From contig NC_088920.1 in assembly GCF_038396675.1 (NCBI RefSeq), positions 71,872,501-71,936,500 on the forward strand: a stretch of 64,000 bases of DNA. Direction: 5' to 3'. Of this stretch, positions 38,545 through 51,300 are shown piece by piece. Numbering within the stretch: the stretch's first letter is position 1; each line of letters begins with the position of its first letter. Source of the stretch: Hydra vulgaris. Taxonomy: Eukaryota > Cnidaria > Hydrozoa > Anthoathecata > Hydridae. The notes beneath the pieces were generated by a model. The model saw nothing but the letters and a program-made list of their open reading frames with translations, was not told where the DNA came from and ran no database searches. The position numbers were made by a program, and so were the translations under genes.

Positions 38545-38789
38545 TAGTGATCGACCGAAACCGAAATTTGAGCCGAAACCGAAAGTACCGAAATTTCGGT
38601 TCAGTGAAGCCGTAGCCGAAACCGAAACCGAAATTTCGGCCGAAACCGAAATTTCGGCCAAAATTTGAAAATGAATATTTAAAATCCCTGAGCCTTTTAT
38701 GATCACCGAATTAAAGCAAAAAAAAACTATTTTACATATATCTAGCCAATCACCATGTAACATAGTTTGATAAAAACTCTAATATGTCA

Positions 38790-38990
38790 AGACATTTCAA
38801 TAATTAAAGGTAATGATTGAAGTATTTTCTCTGCGAAATACATATTTTTTCATTTTTTCTGGCAAAAGTTTCTTTCATTTGAAAGAATTTCTCCAGCAGT
38901 TAAAAACAACCTTTTAACTTCGGGAGATGTTGGTGGAGGCCTAAGGAATCTCTTTGCTACTTTTGCCAAACCAAACTTTGCTTTTAATGT
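38790..38990 (-). pseudogene. hAT transposase C-terminal dimerisation remnant
   Basis: The minus strand reads LAKVAKRFLRPPPTSPEVKR then LFLTAGEILSNERN, with one stop, then YFAEKI-type. This matches the hAT C-terminal region (PPTS.. SERLFSTAG.. ..RN.L.P). Only this end remains, and the catalytic parts are gone. Confidence 0.75.
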
Positions 38991-39016
38991 TGTTTTCTAA
39001 TATAAATCTATGAAAC

Positions 39017-39209
39017 TTTTTTTTTTATTGTTATTTAGGTGATCCAAGAAGACCTATAGGTCTTGTCACAGAGCACCGCGGAAGTGCATTTAACTAGGAA
39101 GTTTACGCCTCCTTCATTACCGTGACGCAAAAATATATGCGAAGCTCGTTTTGAGCCAGGCTCTCCTGCTTAAAAGGCAAGCGCTCTAACCACTGCGCCA
39201 CGGTCGCAC
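39017..39209 (-). mobile_element. tRNA-derived SINE nested in the hAT element
   Basis: On the minus strand it starts GCGACCGTGGCGCAGTGGTT. This has a tRNA-like A box (TGGCGCAGTGGTTAGAGCGC) and, after a TTT anticodon-like loop, a degenerate B box (GGCTCAAAAC). A body ending GTGACAAGACCTATAGGTCT and a tail ATTTAAATAACAATAAAA-type poly(A) follow. GAAACTT flanks both ends (39012-39018, 39212-39218), probably the target duplication. A related tail occurs near 56735. Confidence 0.8.
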
Positions 39210-39835
39210 AAGAAACTTCAGACCTTCTATGAAGTTTGAATCAATTTTTGAGATTTATAGGACTGCCGGTAGTTGGATTGCTTTTTCAGTTAAGAGATTT
39301 TTTAGAGTAAACCACTTCTTAAATGTGATGAAAGTCCGCTAAGTGATTGAAGTTTTGGATTGTGCGATCCACGAGATATTTTCAAATCGCAAGTTCCGTA
39401 TTTGAAATCACTAACGGTCACGATAAAATGATTCCATAAACCAGTTTTTTATCGATTATTTTCCATTGTAAAATTTAGCACTGAGAAATTTTTGATGAAA
39501 CTATTGGTTTGGGTTGCTTTACTTAAATGTTAATTCATTTTAAGAATGATTTGAGAATAGTAACTTAAAACTATTATGTAACGTGATTTCAATTAAAATT
39601 TTTACAATTGTTATAATTAAAAATTGATTTACTAACAAACGATTACAATTAGGAAACTGTCATGATCCCACTCTATATTAAAGCTTAAAAAAAATCTTTT
39701 AAAAGTTTCGGCTCATTTCGGTTGCGGTTTGAACCGAAATTTCGGCCGAAACAGGAAAAGTAAAAAAATTGTTGAAGCAGATATTTTGGTTTCGGTTTCG
39801 GCCGAAGCCGAAAGTTTCCGTTCACTAATATTGTT

Positions 39836-41410
<1,575 letters not shown>

Positions 41411-41535
41411 TAGTAGAAAATCACTTAACTAAATTTTTCCATTTGACACTGTGTTTCATCAACAAAGATTCATCAGAAATTTGTTGATGAAACGCAGTGT
41501 CAAATGGAAAAATTTAGTTAAGTAATTTTCTACTA
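41411..41535. repeat. 56-bp-arm palindromic element
   Basis: The left arm (41411-41466, starting TAGTAGAAAATCACTTAACT) and the right arm (41480-41535) are inverse copies with two differences, around a 13-nt loop. It is bounded by TA on both sides. This looks like a foldback/MITE-type insertion into TA-rich DNA. Confidence 0.93.
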
Positions 41536-41639
41536 ATATATAATTGCTCTGTTCTTTTAAGAACATTGAGCACTCTATTGTGTAGAATACTTTTTAAAGT
41601 TGTTTAAATATATATTTATATATATATATATATATATAG

Positions 41640-43634
41640 CGTTATGAAAATGCCACCACTAATGAGTTTAACATCATGCAATAGTATTACAGCTAATTTG
41701 CAAGTGTCAAATGTAAAAGCTGCCCAGAGTTTAATCTTAATAGCATCACAAGAATGCATAGAAAACAATATTCAAATTGATTCGCCCATGTTCGTGAAAG
41801 ACTAGACAGTAAGGAATGTAACTTTCAGTGTAGAAGGTATATGGCAGAAATGAGGATACTTACCCTTGAATGATGTGGTGACTGTTGTTTCTAACCGTAT
41901 GTGTGTTGATACCCAAACACTGTTCAAAAACTATATAGGATACAAGTTCTGGGAGTCAAAAATAAAAATCTCAAGCCTATAATAATTGGCATGCTTTACA
42001 TAGCTTTAACATTATCCATAAAGAAAGTGCTGGAGCTGTGGAAACAGCTGGTGCACTTACAATATCTAAACGTTCTGTCAGAATAAACAGGTTACGATAC
42101 ACAAAATACTCAGGTGATGGTGATAGTAAATCATTTAAATATATATTTAATGCAGATTCTTATCCTGGATATAAAGTTGTAAAGAGTGAGTGCGTTGGAC
42201 ATGTTTAGAAAATTGGTTGGGTCACAATTGAGAGCAATGAAAGTGTTAATTGAGAACAATAAAAGTTACAAGGGAAAACTATTAAGTAATGGTAAGCGAC
42301 TAACTGGCAAGGGAAGAATGACTGATAAAGTGTTTAACACGCTTCAGAATTATTAAAGCATGGCTGTTCGTCAAAATAAAGGTGATATATATATGGCGTT
42401 AAAAAGAATGTTGCTGCACTCATACACCATTGTTCAGCAAACGATAATCTTGAAGACGGTCATAAATTTTGCCCTCTTACCATTGAATCTTGGTGTAAGT
42501 ACCAAATGGATAAAACTTCTAAATACAAAGACATTTTATTTTAACCAAAGTCTATAAGTAATTTGATTGAACCAATATTTTTTTCTTCTCGGAAAGATCT
42601 TGGCTCAAACTCAAAATGTTACCGGGTTTTGCATCCATTTAAAACAAACATGACATCTATTTAAAACAACCATGACATTCATTTAAAACATTGTGACAAT
42701 CAATTATAACAATCGTGATTTACAATTAAAACATTTAACGCACGCGCAATCTAAACATTCTATATTATTAAAAAAAAGAGATTTTATTTATATATTTATT
42801 TATTAAATATTATATAAATTTTTTTTTTATTATTATTGTAATAATTCATTTTATTCTAATGGAATTTATTTTAATTTAAAATGGATGCCATATTTGTTTT
42901 ACTTTTTTCCATTTAATATTTCTTTGCTCGTGTATTTGCTGTACACCATTGCCCTAATCTTATTTTATAGAATACACATCTCTCAACATCAAGCCTCTCG
43001 GTGTATTTTCTAAGTAAGGCGTACATACATACCGGGTTTTGCATCCATTTAAAGCAAATATGACATCCATTTAAAACTAAAATAAATTCCATTAAATTAA
43101 AGTAAATTAATATGACGTTAATCAAAAATAAATTTATATAATATCTAATAAATAAATATGTAAACGAAACCTTTTTTTTGATTAATATAGAATGTTGAGG
43201 TTGCGCATGCGTTAAATGTTTTGATTGAAAATCACGATTGTTTTAATTGATTGTTACGATGTTTTAAATTAATGTCATGGTTGTTTTAAATGATTGTCAT
43301 GGTTGTTTTAAATGGATGCGAAACCCGGTAATGAAACGTTGAACACTATTATTTTGGTCTAAATATAGTTGACACTGCTGTAGCATTAACAGTATTGTTA
43401 TTAAACGATGGATCAAGTAATATTTTGGAAGTTTTTAAAAACTTAATTATTGATTCTCATATAGTTCAATTACAAAGTTTAACTCAAAAAGACAAAATGC
43501 GTATTAATCAAGTAAATAAAATACCAAGCGATTCAGGAAAAAGACAAAGAAAAAAATCAAGAGCCAACAGAAAAAGGTTTGATGATAAGACTAATGAAAA
43601 AGAGGGGGACATTTATGGAAAAAGAGAGTTTTGA
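41640..43634 (+). pseudogene. Mutator-like transposase pseudogene, interrupted
   Basis: Plus-strand pieces in shifting frames read NVTFSVEGIWQK (the DGTWQKRG-like start, with Glu), SAGAVETAGALTIS, then LRYTKYSGDGDSKSF, a strong family signature with the second Asp. SECVGHV (ECVGHVQKR-like) and CPLTIESWCKYQMDK follow. A long-TIR element splits the gene at 42622-43328. Beyond it, GLNIVDTAVALTVLLLNDGS and a basic tail ending YGKREF form the C terminus (open at 43395-43634). Mutator-like transposases cut and paste. Many stops and the insertion show it is dead. Confidence 0.75.
42622..43328. mobile_element. Non-autonomous long-TIR element (about 707 bp)
   Basis: Ends are CCGGGTTTTGCATCCATTTA and its inverse, next to TA on both sides. 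The inverted repeats run about 165 bp. They consist of about five 21-22-bp subunits (ATTTAAAACAACCATGAC-like). The centre contains a second inverted pair (about 42846-42900 and 43031-43100) that again includes the terminal CCGGGTTTTGCATCCATTTA, so a shorter relative may be nested. No transposase is inside. Confidence 0.85.
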
Positions 43635-46199
43635 ATAATTTTTATATACTATTTGTATGACATTTTTCTTTATTTACTGCTTTTACAAATTGTCTTATTT
43701 TTTCTCTGTTGAAGGTTGTGAATTATGTATTCTATCAATTGTTTTAAAATTTTGCACAACTGCTCCTAAGTAATTATTGTTTAAGTTCTCACATTTAAAA
43801 GAAATTTTAACTTTTCTTACTCTTTTTAATGTTTGCCCCCTTATTTACAATTACTTAAAAATCAAAAGTGTTTCAAAGCATTATGGGTAAAATACTAAAG
43901 ATATATCTTTTTAAATGCCAGAACGTGCAACTTAATTTTAACATTACGAGTAACATCTTTGAGCTTTTATATATTCTTCGTTTAAAAGTTATTCTTGATA
44001 GTAATTACCCCCTTGATAGTAATTACCCCCTTTTTTGCTCAAAAAGTACTAATTATGAAAATAATTTTTTTTTAAATATATATAAAAAAAATTTTTTTGT
44101 TTTTGTTTTTCTTTTTGAATACTATACCAGAAAAATATAACTTTAAATCATGTTGCTAAATTTTTTTTTTTAAATGTACCACCTTAAATAAATGTCATAT
44201 TAATTTTGCATTTTTATAAAATACTTTTTTCCATTAAAAACATTTATTATGGAATATATTTTTATTTTTTTGCTTGTTTACAAAAATAAACAAGGTTTCT
44301 GAATAAAGATAATGACTTCTGAATGAAGATAATGACGATCTTATCATCAGAACATTTTATAAGTTTAAAACTTTTTTACATGTTTCTTAGTTTTTTAAGA
44401 CATAAAAAGAACTTTCGCGCTATAAAAAATTTTATATATATATATATATATAAAATTTTATATATAAACTAAATATATAAATCTAAAGAAGATCCGAAAT
44501 GTAATAAAAATACATATGTATTTTTAACGTTTTGTCAATATTTTAGTTTTTGTTTATAAACATGATGAATATGTAAACGGGGCTTGGTGATAAAACAGTC
44601 AATGCCTTCTTCTTGCTCTGGCCAATATTTTTAAATGTAATATGTCTTGATTGTAAATATATAAAACAGTAAAAAAAAATAAAAAATATGTATATATAAG
44701 AAAAAAAATTATATACTGAGTTAATTAAATATTAAATTTAAATATATATAAATTACATATTGAATTAAACATAAATTCACTCTAAGTTAGATTTAATTAA
44801 AATGTTCCACGTAAAAAAAGTTTCCACCTAAAGTATAGTAAGTAAACAGTAGCGCGCTATTAGAGTTCTTAAAATTTAAATTTGACAAGAAATGATCTTC
44901 CCAACTTCAAAATACCGCTAATTTGATTTATATGTCCACATAAACTTTTGTATAAATATTATTGCTAACTTTTTACATGTTTTGTAACATTTAATTCGTG
45001 TCTGATCTACACGAATATGCCGAAGATACTTCTACAGGTCATTTCAACAAAGAGTCCAAATCAGACTTCGACCTTTATAAAATATTTTCACGTATTATGT
45101 AAAAGCGTTTTCTACATTTATTAAAAAGTAGTAAAAAACTTTCCTTTTTCTATTTTTTTTACTTTTTTTATGCCAAAAATTTGTTGAAAAAAATTGTTTG
45201 AAATGAAAGCATAATGACACATAGAATTGAAATGAAAGCATAATGACACATAGTATTAAAAAAACGGGCGTTTATTTAAAAAATTACCCATAAAACAGCT
45301 GTTTTTATGACAATCTTCTTGATTTGGTTTAATTTAATATTGAAACGCAGTCGTGCTAAAAAATGATATAAACTATTAATAAATGTTATCAAATTAGTTC
45401 GAATAAACTTAACAGCTATAAAAACTATACAAAATATTAGATAATATTAACTCACACAAAATAAAAACAAACTTCTTTTTTAATCTTCACAAACAATTAG
45501 GTATGTGCACCAAAAACTTTATAACTATACTTATTAACATATACGTTTTTAACATTTGAGTTTATTTGAAGTAAACGTTTTCAACTTTGAAAAATAAAAT
45601 TACATGAAGTATTTAATATCTGAAGGCAAAGCCTTGTTTGTTTAGATGTTTTTATTTGTCGAAAATACAATGCATGTTTGACTTTTCATAAAACAATGAT
45701 GAACATTTTTACCATTAAAGGTGAAAAACTCATGATGCGAAATTTGACACTTCAACTAATAGTTATGTAAATTACATTGTTAATAATCACGTGTAAATGA
45801 TTTACTATATTAAGTTTTAGAGTTGGTTATTGACTTTATGTAAGTCGTTATCTACAGAGGCGATTCTATGAATAAAATGAGGGAGGGGAGGCGGTGAATC
45901 CTCAAAAAGTACCAACTAGCTTCTTAAAAAAAAAAAAAAAAGGTAAAATCCACAAAATCGTCTCTGGTTATCCATAAAAAACGCCACGTTAAGTTTAACT
46001 AATGGAAAGAAGGAGGAGAATGTTGGCTCTCGTGGGCAGAGATTTTTAGAGTATTAATGCGCTTTATGTTCAATTAAAATCACAGCGGATGAGAGCTAAT
46101 AAACTTCTACTTTTTGCTAGTATTTAAATTCTGAATGACGTCCGTTATGAACACCCCTAAAAGAATATAGTGAAAATCTTCTATAGGATAGATTCGGGT
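43635..46199. other. AT-rich intergenic DNA with small duplications
   Basis: CCTTGATAGTAATTACCC is repeated in tandem near 43990-44030. A 28-bp GAAATGAAAGCATAATGACA unit is repeated at about 45200-45256. No gene was seen. Confidence 0.55.
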
Positions 46200-46227
46200 A
46201 TATGAGCACCATATGAGGTGCTCATAT
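46200..46227. repeat. Short perfect hairpin
   Basis: ATATGAGCACC and its inverse GGTGCTCATAT flank ATATGA. Confidence 0.85.
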
Positions 46228-46515
46228 ATAGGTATAGGAAATATGAGCATACCGAAGATTTCTAAGTTGCGAGCAGTGAAGTTCAAGTTGCTTAGATTTT
46301 TTAAACTGGCTTTAAGGGGTTATAATAAAAAACAGTATACTTACCGTAAATTTTTACGCAGTACTTAGCGGCTTTCACATAATTAAAACGCTATTTACTT
46401 TTTCGTGTTGTTCGATTGTTATCATTACACATGTAATGTGTAAAAAAAATAATTTCGTCACAAATACGTTAGTAAAACACTAATTGTTTGCTGTTGAGCG
46501 ATTTTGTTGCACAGG

Positions 46516-46560
46516 AATCATTGAACAATAATTAATTAAATCAATTATTGTTCAATGATT
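46516..46560. repeat. Perfect 18-bp hairpin
   Basis: AATCATTGAACAATAATT (46516-46533) and its inverse (46543-46560) around a 9-nt loop, 20 bp before the THAP/DDE pseudogene. Confidence 0.93.
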
Positions 46561-46579
46561 ATTATTTAATGTAAAAATT

Positions 46580-47950
46580 ATGTATGAATGTAAAAAAGTG
46601 GAAATTGGATGTAATTGTGAATCAACTTTTCAGTTGTTTCCTTTCCCAAAAACAAAAAATTTTTCTCCAAACGTAAAATTTGGATCGAACTTGTTAATCG
46701 TTCAAAAACTCCTGGAACAACTAATTGTTTCTTTCCAAAAAATGTCCAAAGATGCACGAGTTTGCTTCAATTATTTTAAAGATAAACCTTGGATACATAA
46801 AGTTTCTCTTTTGTGCCTCAGCTCTCAACCTCGAAATAGAAATAGTACAATAAATATTGACCCTACACTGCCTTTACTTAAAAAATATCAACTAAATGTT
46901 AACTCCACTACATTCTGTAATACCATGGTTGATCAAAATCAAGACTTTCCTGTTAAACAGTCATGTTCTAGTTCCTCATAACTTATTGTCAACTTCAGTT
47001 CAGAAAAACATTGACTTTATGATTGAACCAAAAGTAGTAAAAGTAATAGATAATAATGAAAATTCTACTTTCTAATCTTAATGAGTTTTCTCAATCTTAA
47101 GACACGTCTTAAGAAAAATTACTAAAATCAAATTGTAAAGCCTACAAACAGTTATTAACAATTGACAAGAAATGTAGCTTTTATACAAAGATTTCGTGAT
47201 TGTTTTTAGCATTTTCTATTTAATTACAAAACTGGAATCTAAAAAAACCCGAACAAAAATACACCAAAAAAACGTTGTTGATGCAGAGAATTATGTTTAC
47301 AAGATGAATTTTCACTTATTTTGGTGAAATTATTTCTTCGACTTTTAAGCAACGACCTAGTTGATAGATTTTATCTTTCTCTTGGTACCGGTTAAAAAAT
47401 AAGCATATCACAATGTTTTAAATGATTTGCTTACTTTCCAGACAAATAAAAGGTTTGCTTAAACCACACTGATTGTTTTAAAAATAGTCTGTTAGGAATA
47501 TTTGACTGCTGTGATATTTTTATAGAAACACAAAAAGATTTAGAACTGCAAAGTGTAACATGGTCTGAGTACAAGCGTCACAATACAATGAAGCTCCTTG
47601 ATCAATTAAATCAAGTTCTTTCATAAATTTTGTTTCAGAGGCATATACTGGAAGAATAAGGCAAAGTCATATAAGGCAAAAACATACGATTGTGGATACT
47701 ATACGAAATTTCCTTCTTATTCATCAATTATGGCTGAAAAAGTTTTTAATAGTACTAGTGAGTGTGCTGTCTATAGGATTACCTTTATTTCCCCACCTGG
47801 AAAACAAAGAACTTCTCAAAGGACACCTAAAGAAGTATATATTACACATAAGCATGGAATTACAAATAAGGCGAAAAAAATTTCCTTGGAAAATTTTTGC
47901 ACGAGGTCTTAGGTATATGCATGAACATAATTTTTTAAAATTTTGAAAAT
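46580..47950 (+). pseudogene. THAP + DDE transposase (IS4EU/ISL2EU-like), degraded
   Basis: The first 133 codons are open. They contain STFQLFPFPK and MSKDARVCFNYFKDKPW, which fit a degenerate THAP finger (FP..., VC..HF). After stops and frame changes, plus-strand pieces read EFFLILVKLFLRLLSNDLVD (transposase HTH), then CDIFIETQKDLELQSVTWSE and YKRHNTMKLL. Further on are MAEKVFNSTSE (MADRGF-like) and a PPG..SQ..-type end. This order fits THAP-bearing DDE_Tnp_4-type transposases such as the IS4EU/ISL2EU groups. It cannot be functional. Confidence 0.65.
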
Positions 47951-48309
47951 TTTTTTGCGACGTCCAAGAAAGTTATAGTCATTTTAGTATTTCTATCAAA
48001 ATCCTTGAAGAAACTATATTTTTTGGCTGCTTTATTTTGAAAAAAATATTCTGGGCTATTTAAAATTCAAATTTTTTTTTTTAATTTTCATTAATAACCC
48101 AAATCAGACTCATATACAAAGAACAATATAATGTTATCTTAAATATTAGTTACCCACAGATAATTTTAAAATAGAACACTACCAAAAAACTTAATAGCTT
48201 TACATCAAAAATTTGAAATTTGTTATTATTTTAACACGGTTTTTTATTTTCAACGAAGTTACAAATTTTGACTGGTTTTTCGACTTTTAGAGATGCCTTT
48301 AGCAATACC

Positions 48310-51300
48310 CAATTATACAATTATTTAGTTTGTTGCTGTACTCTGGATGAACAAAAATTTTTTTTCAAGTACCTGTTTCCCATAACCGACTAAAATCTGA
48401 ATGAACTGATTCGGATGCTCGCTCACTCCAAAACCCAAAACCTCTTGAAAATTATTTTCGTAGATTTGTAGGAAGTCTTTGCTGGGTAATATCATGCTTT
48501 TCAGCCTGATTGTCAATAAACTCAGGTATGTGCTTGATGACATCATGAACTTTTGGTTTAATTGGTATTCCAAAGGAAATTGTATGCACTCTCAAAAGAA
48601 AGTATAGAATCTCTATAAGAGGGTATAAAGACATTCCCAAAGCATGCCTGTCTGACTGCATCGAATGTTTTAAATGCAGAAAGAAGTTTTTCTCCTTCAT
48701 TTCCATTTTTGGAATTTGCAAGCAGTTCTTCTAGGACCTCAGCATTGTTTAGGAGACCCTAACACTACCTACATTGATTTCCATTAAATTCTCCTCCATG
48801 AATTAGTGGCGTGTAGATGCTTAGTTTGTTTAACCAGTCAATAGCTTTCAAAGAACTAGAATTGGTTTTGCTAAGGATACTTATCAAATGATGAAATAGC
48901 CTATTGGTAATTCCTAGAACCATATGCAGTTCCATTATTAGCAAATTATAAAGTATTTTTGTTTCATCTCGAAGACCAAGTAGAGGGAGGTTCATGTAAC
49001 TTTTGTAGCTTGCTGCCGAGAGCTTTGATTTTTTTGAATGAACACAACGAATGAGATCGTTCTGATATTTATTGGCATTGGAACTAATCCTCCCAAGTGT
49101 CCTTAATTGTTCTATCATATCTTGGTTTACAAAATTTTTCTTTGAAGTTTCACACTATGAGCGGGAATATGTGGATGCAGTTGACTCTAATGTCCACAGC
49201 TGCAGTAAAAGCAACACTTTCAAATCAATGCAACTCTAAAATTTGCTTCAAGTTCTCATAAGACTCTTTCACAGACTCAACAATTTTTTTTTTAAACATC
49301 TTTGCTTTCAACAAGGCTGCAAGCAACCACTAATTAGATTTGGAAGTTACTGAAAGAGAAAAGATGAAAATTGTAGAGAAGATAACGATTGACAGACGAC
49401 TTAAAGGATTGCAAAATGTATGAATTAGGAAAGCAAGATGAAAGAAGCGAATTCTGAAGACCTTATGTTCGAGGAAAAAAAACTAGAGGAATAAGAGTTT
49501 ATGGAGCACTTAAGAACAGTCACAGAAAAAAGGATGAGACTTATTTGAATGACGAGTAACACGAGAATTTTAGTAGACGGCACAAGAGACGCTAGCTCTT
49601 TGGAGCAGTGCCCATTTTAGTATTTGTAGAAAAGAGAAAGAGAAGCAACATTACGATGATATGATAATGGTTGAAGGTTAGCTGCATGAGCAGATCCAAC
49701 TATGTTTCAATGCAATCCTGCAACTTGTTTAAAAGGGAAAGGGCATCATTAGAAGGGAGATCCGCCTCAGATTTGACTACAGTATTCCATAGAATGACAG
49801 ATTTGAGATTTATAGAGATAGAGAATAGAATCCGGAGTAAGAAAGTGTTGAGCTCGATAAAAAGTTGCATTCTTAACAGATGCTAATTTTGCTAAGGATT
49901 TGATATATGGTTTCCAAGAAACATCAGAAGATATTACCGTTCATAAATATAGGAAGATCTAAATTATTGCGATAACGATTGGCTGAAAAAAATTGAGTTT
50001 TATCTGAATTAAAGTTCACCAGCCACTGTGAGCCCCATGCTGTAGCAGAAGTGAGATCCTTTTCAAGTTCAACTGCCACCTCCAATTAATCAGAGAGTGT
50101 TGGTTTCTTATCATGACAAGAATAAATGGTTGTATCATCAGCAAACATTGCCACCTTAGATCTGAAAGATCGTTATATTAAATTTAAAAGAGGGCCAAGG
50201 ATAGAACCTTGAGGCACCCCTGAAATTACATAATAAGATGAAGAGTGCTGTCCATTGAGGACAACTTTTAAACTACGATTGGAAAGAAAGAATTCAATAA
50301 TCTTAAAGATGTTACCAGATACACCATAAGGAAAGCTTATGGAGAAGGCCAGCATACCAAACTTTATCAATATCAAGAGCGATGGTCTTAACCTCTCCAC
50401 CTTTATCTAATGCACAATAAAACCTATTGGTTATTAATGTTAGCAAATCAGCTGTAGAACGAGTAGATCGAAATCCATATTGATGGTCAGAAAGTAAGTT
50501 ATTAGATTCAAGATGAGAAATTAAGTGTTTGTTAATTAAAGATTCAAAAACCTTTCCAATGATAGGAAGAAGACTAATGGGACGGTAGTTAGACGAATCA
50601 AATCGCTCTCCAGAATTTTTGAAGACATGGATAACAGATGCCGCTTTCAAGCAGGCTGGAAAACAAGTCTCTGATAAGCACTTGTTGAATAGTTTTGAAA
50701 GTAAACACGACAGCTCCAGAGAACACTTCTGCAAGACTATAACAGGTATGTTGTCCGGGTCTCAAGCTGTAGATTAGTCTAAGCAGGAAATCACTTTAGA
50801 TACAGAAGCTGGAGTGATACAAATGTCAAGCAATGGATCAACCTGTTTGTTGGCAATATCAGGTAGAAACCAACTAGTGGAATAAAGAGATAATATTGAT
50901 AAAAAGTTCTTAGCAAACAGTTTAGCTTTGTCTTTAGGAGAGGTGACAAAGTCTGAACCATCCGAGAGGTGGAATTACAGGTTTCCCCTTATTATTGATA
51001 CTATTAAAGATTCTCCAGAACTCACGGAAGCCTAATTTTTGTGATGAAATACATGATTTCATGACCTGAGAATAGCGGACTTTGAAGTTAGACAAAACCT
51101 TCTTACATTGGTTTCCAGCAGTAATAAACAGACGTCTGTTTTCTGGAGAATTGTTTTGATAATAGATTTGAAAGTAATGGTTTTGATTGGCAATTGCAGC
51201 AGCACAATTTGAGGCAAATCATGGAGAGGAGTGAGGCCTGACCTGGAATCATCGATTGGGAACAAAAAATTCCATGCCAGCCTGAATTAACGAAGTTACG

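Larger units (their letters stand above)
38545..39827. mobile_element. hAT element, degraded, with 8-bp duplication
   Basis: ATATTGTT occurs at 38537-38544 and 39828-39835, directly outside ends starting TAGTGATCGACC and, inverted, TAGTGAACGGAA. An 8-bp duplication and short TIRs are typical of hAT. Both subterminal regions are crowded with CCGAAATTTCGGCCGAAACC-type words. A transposase C-terminal remnant and a nested SINE lie inside. Confidence 0.9.

Noticed and set aside
43868..44140. 90-codon plus-strand frame
   Set aside because: Low-complexity, contains a small tandem duplication, no motif.
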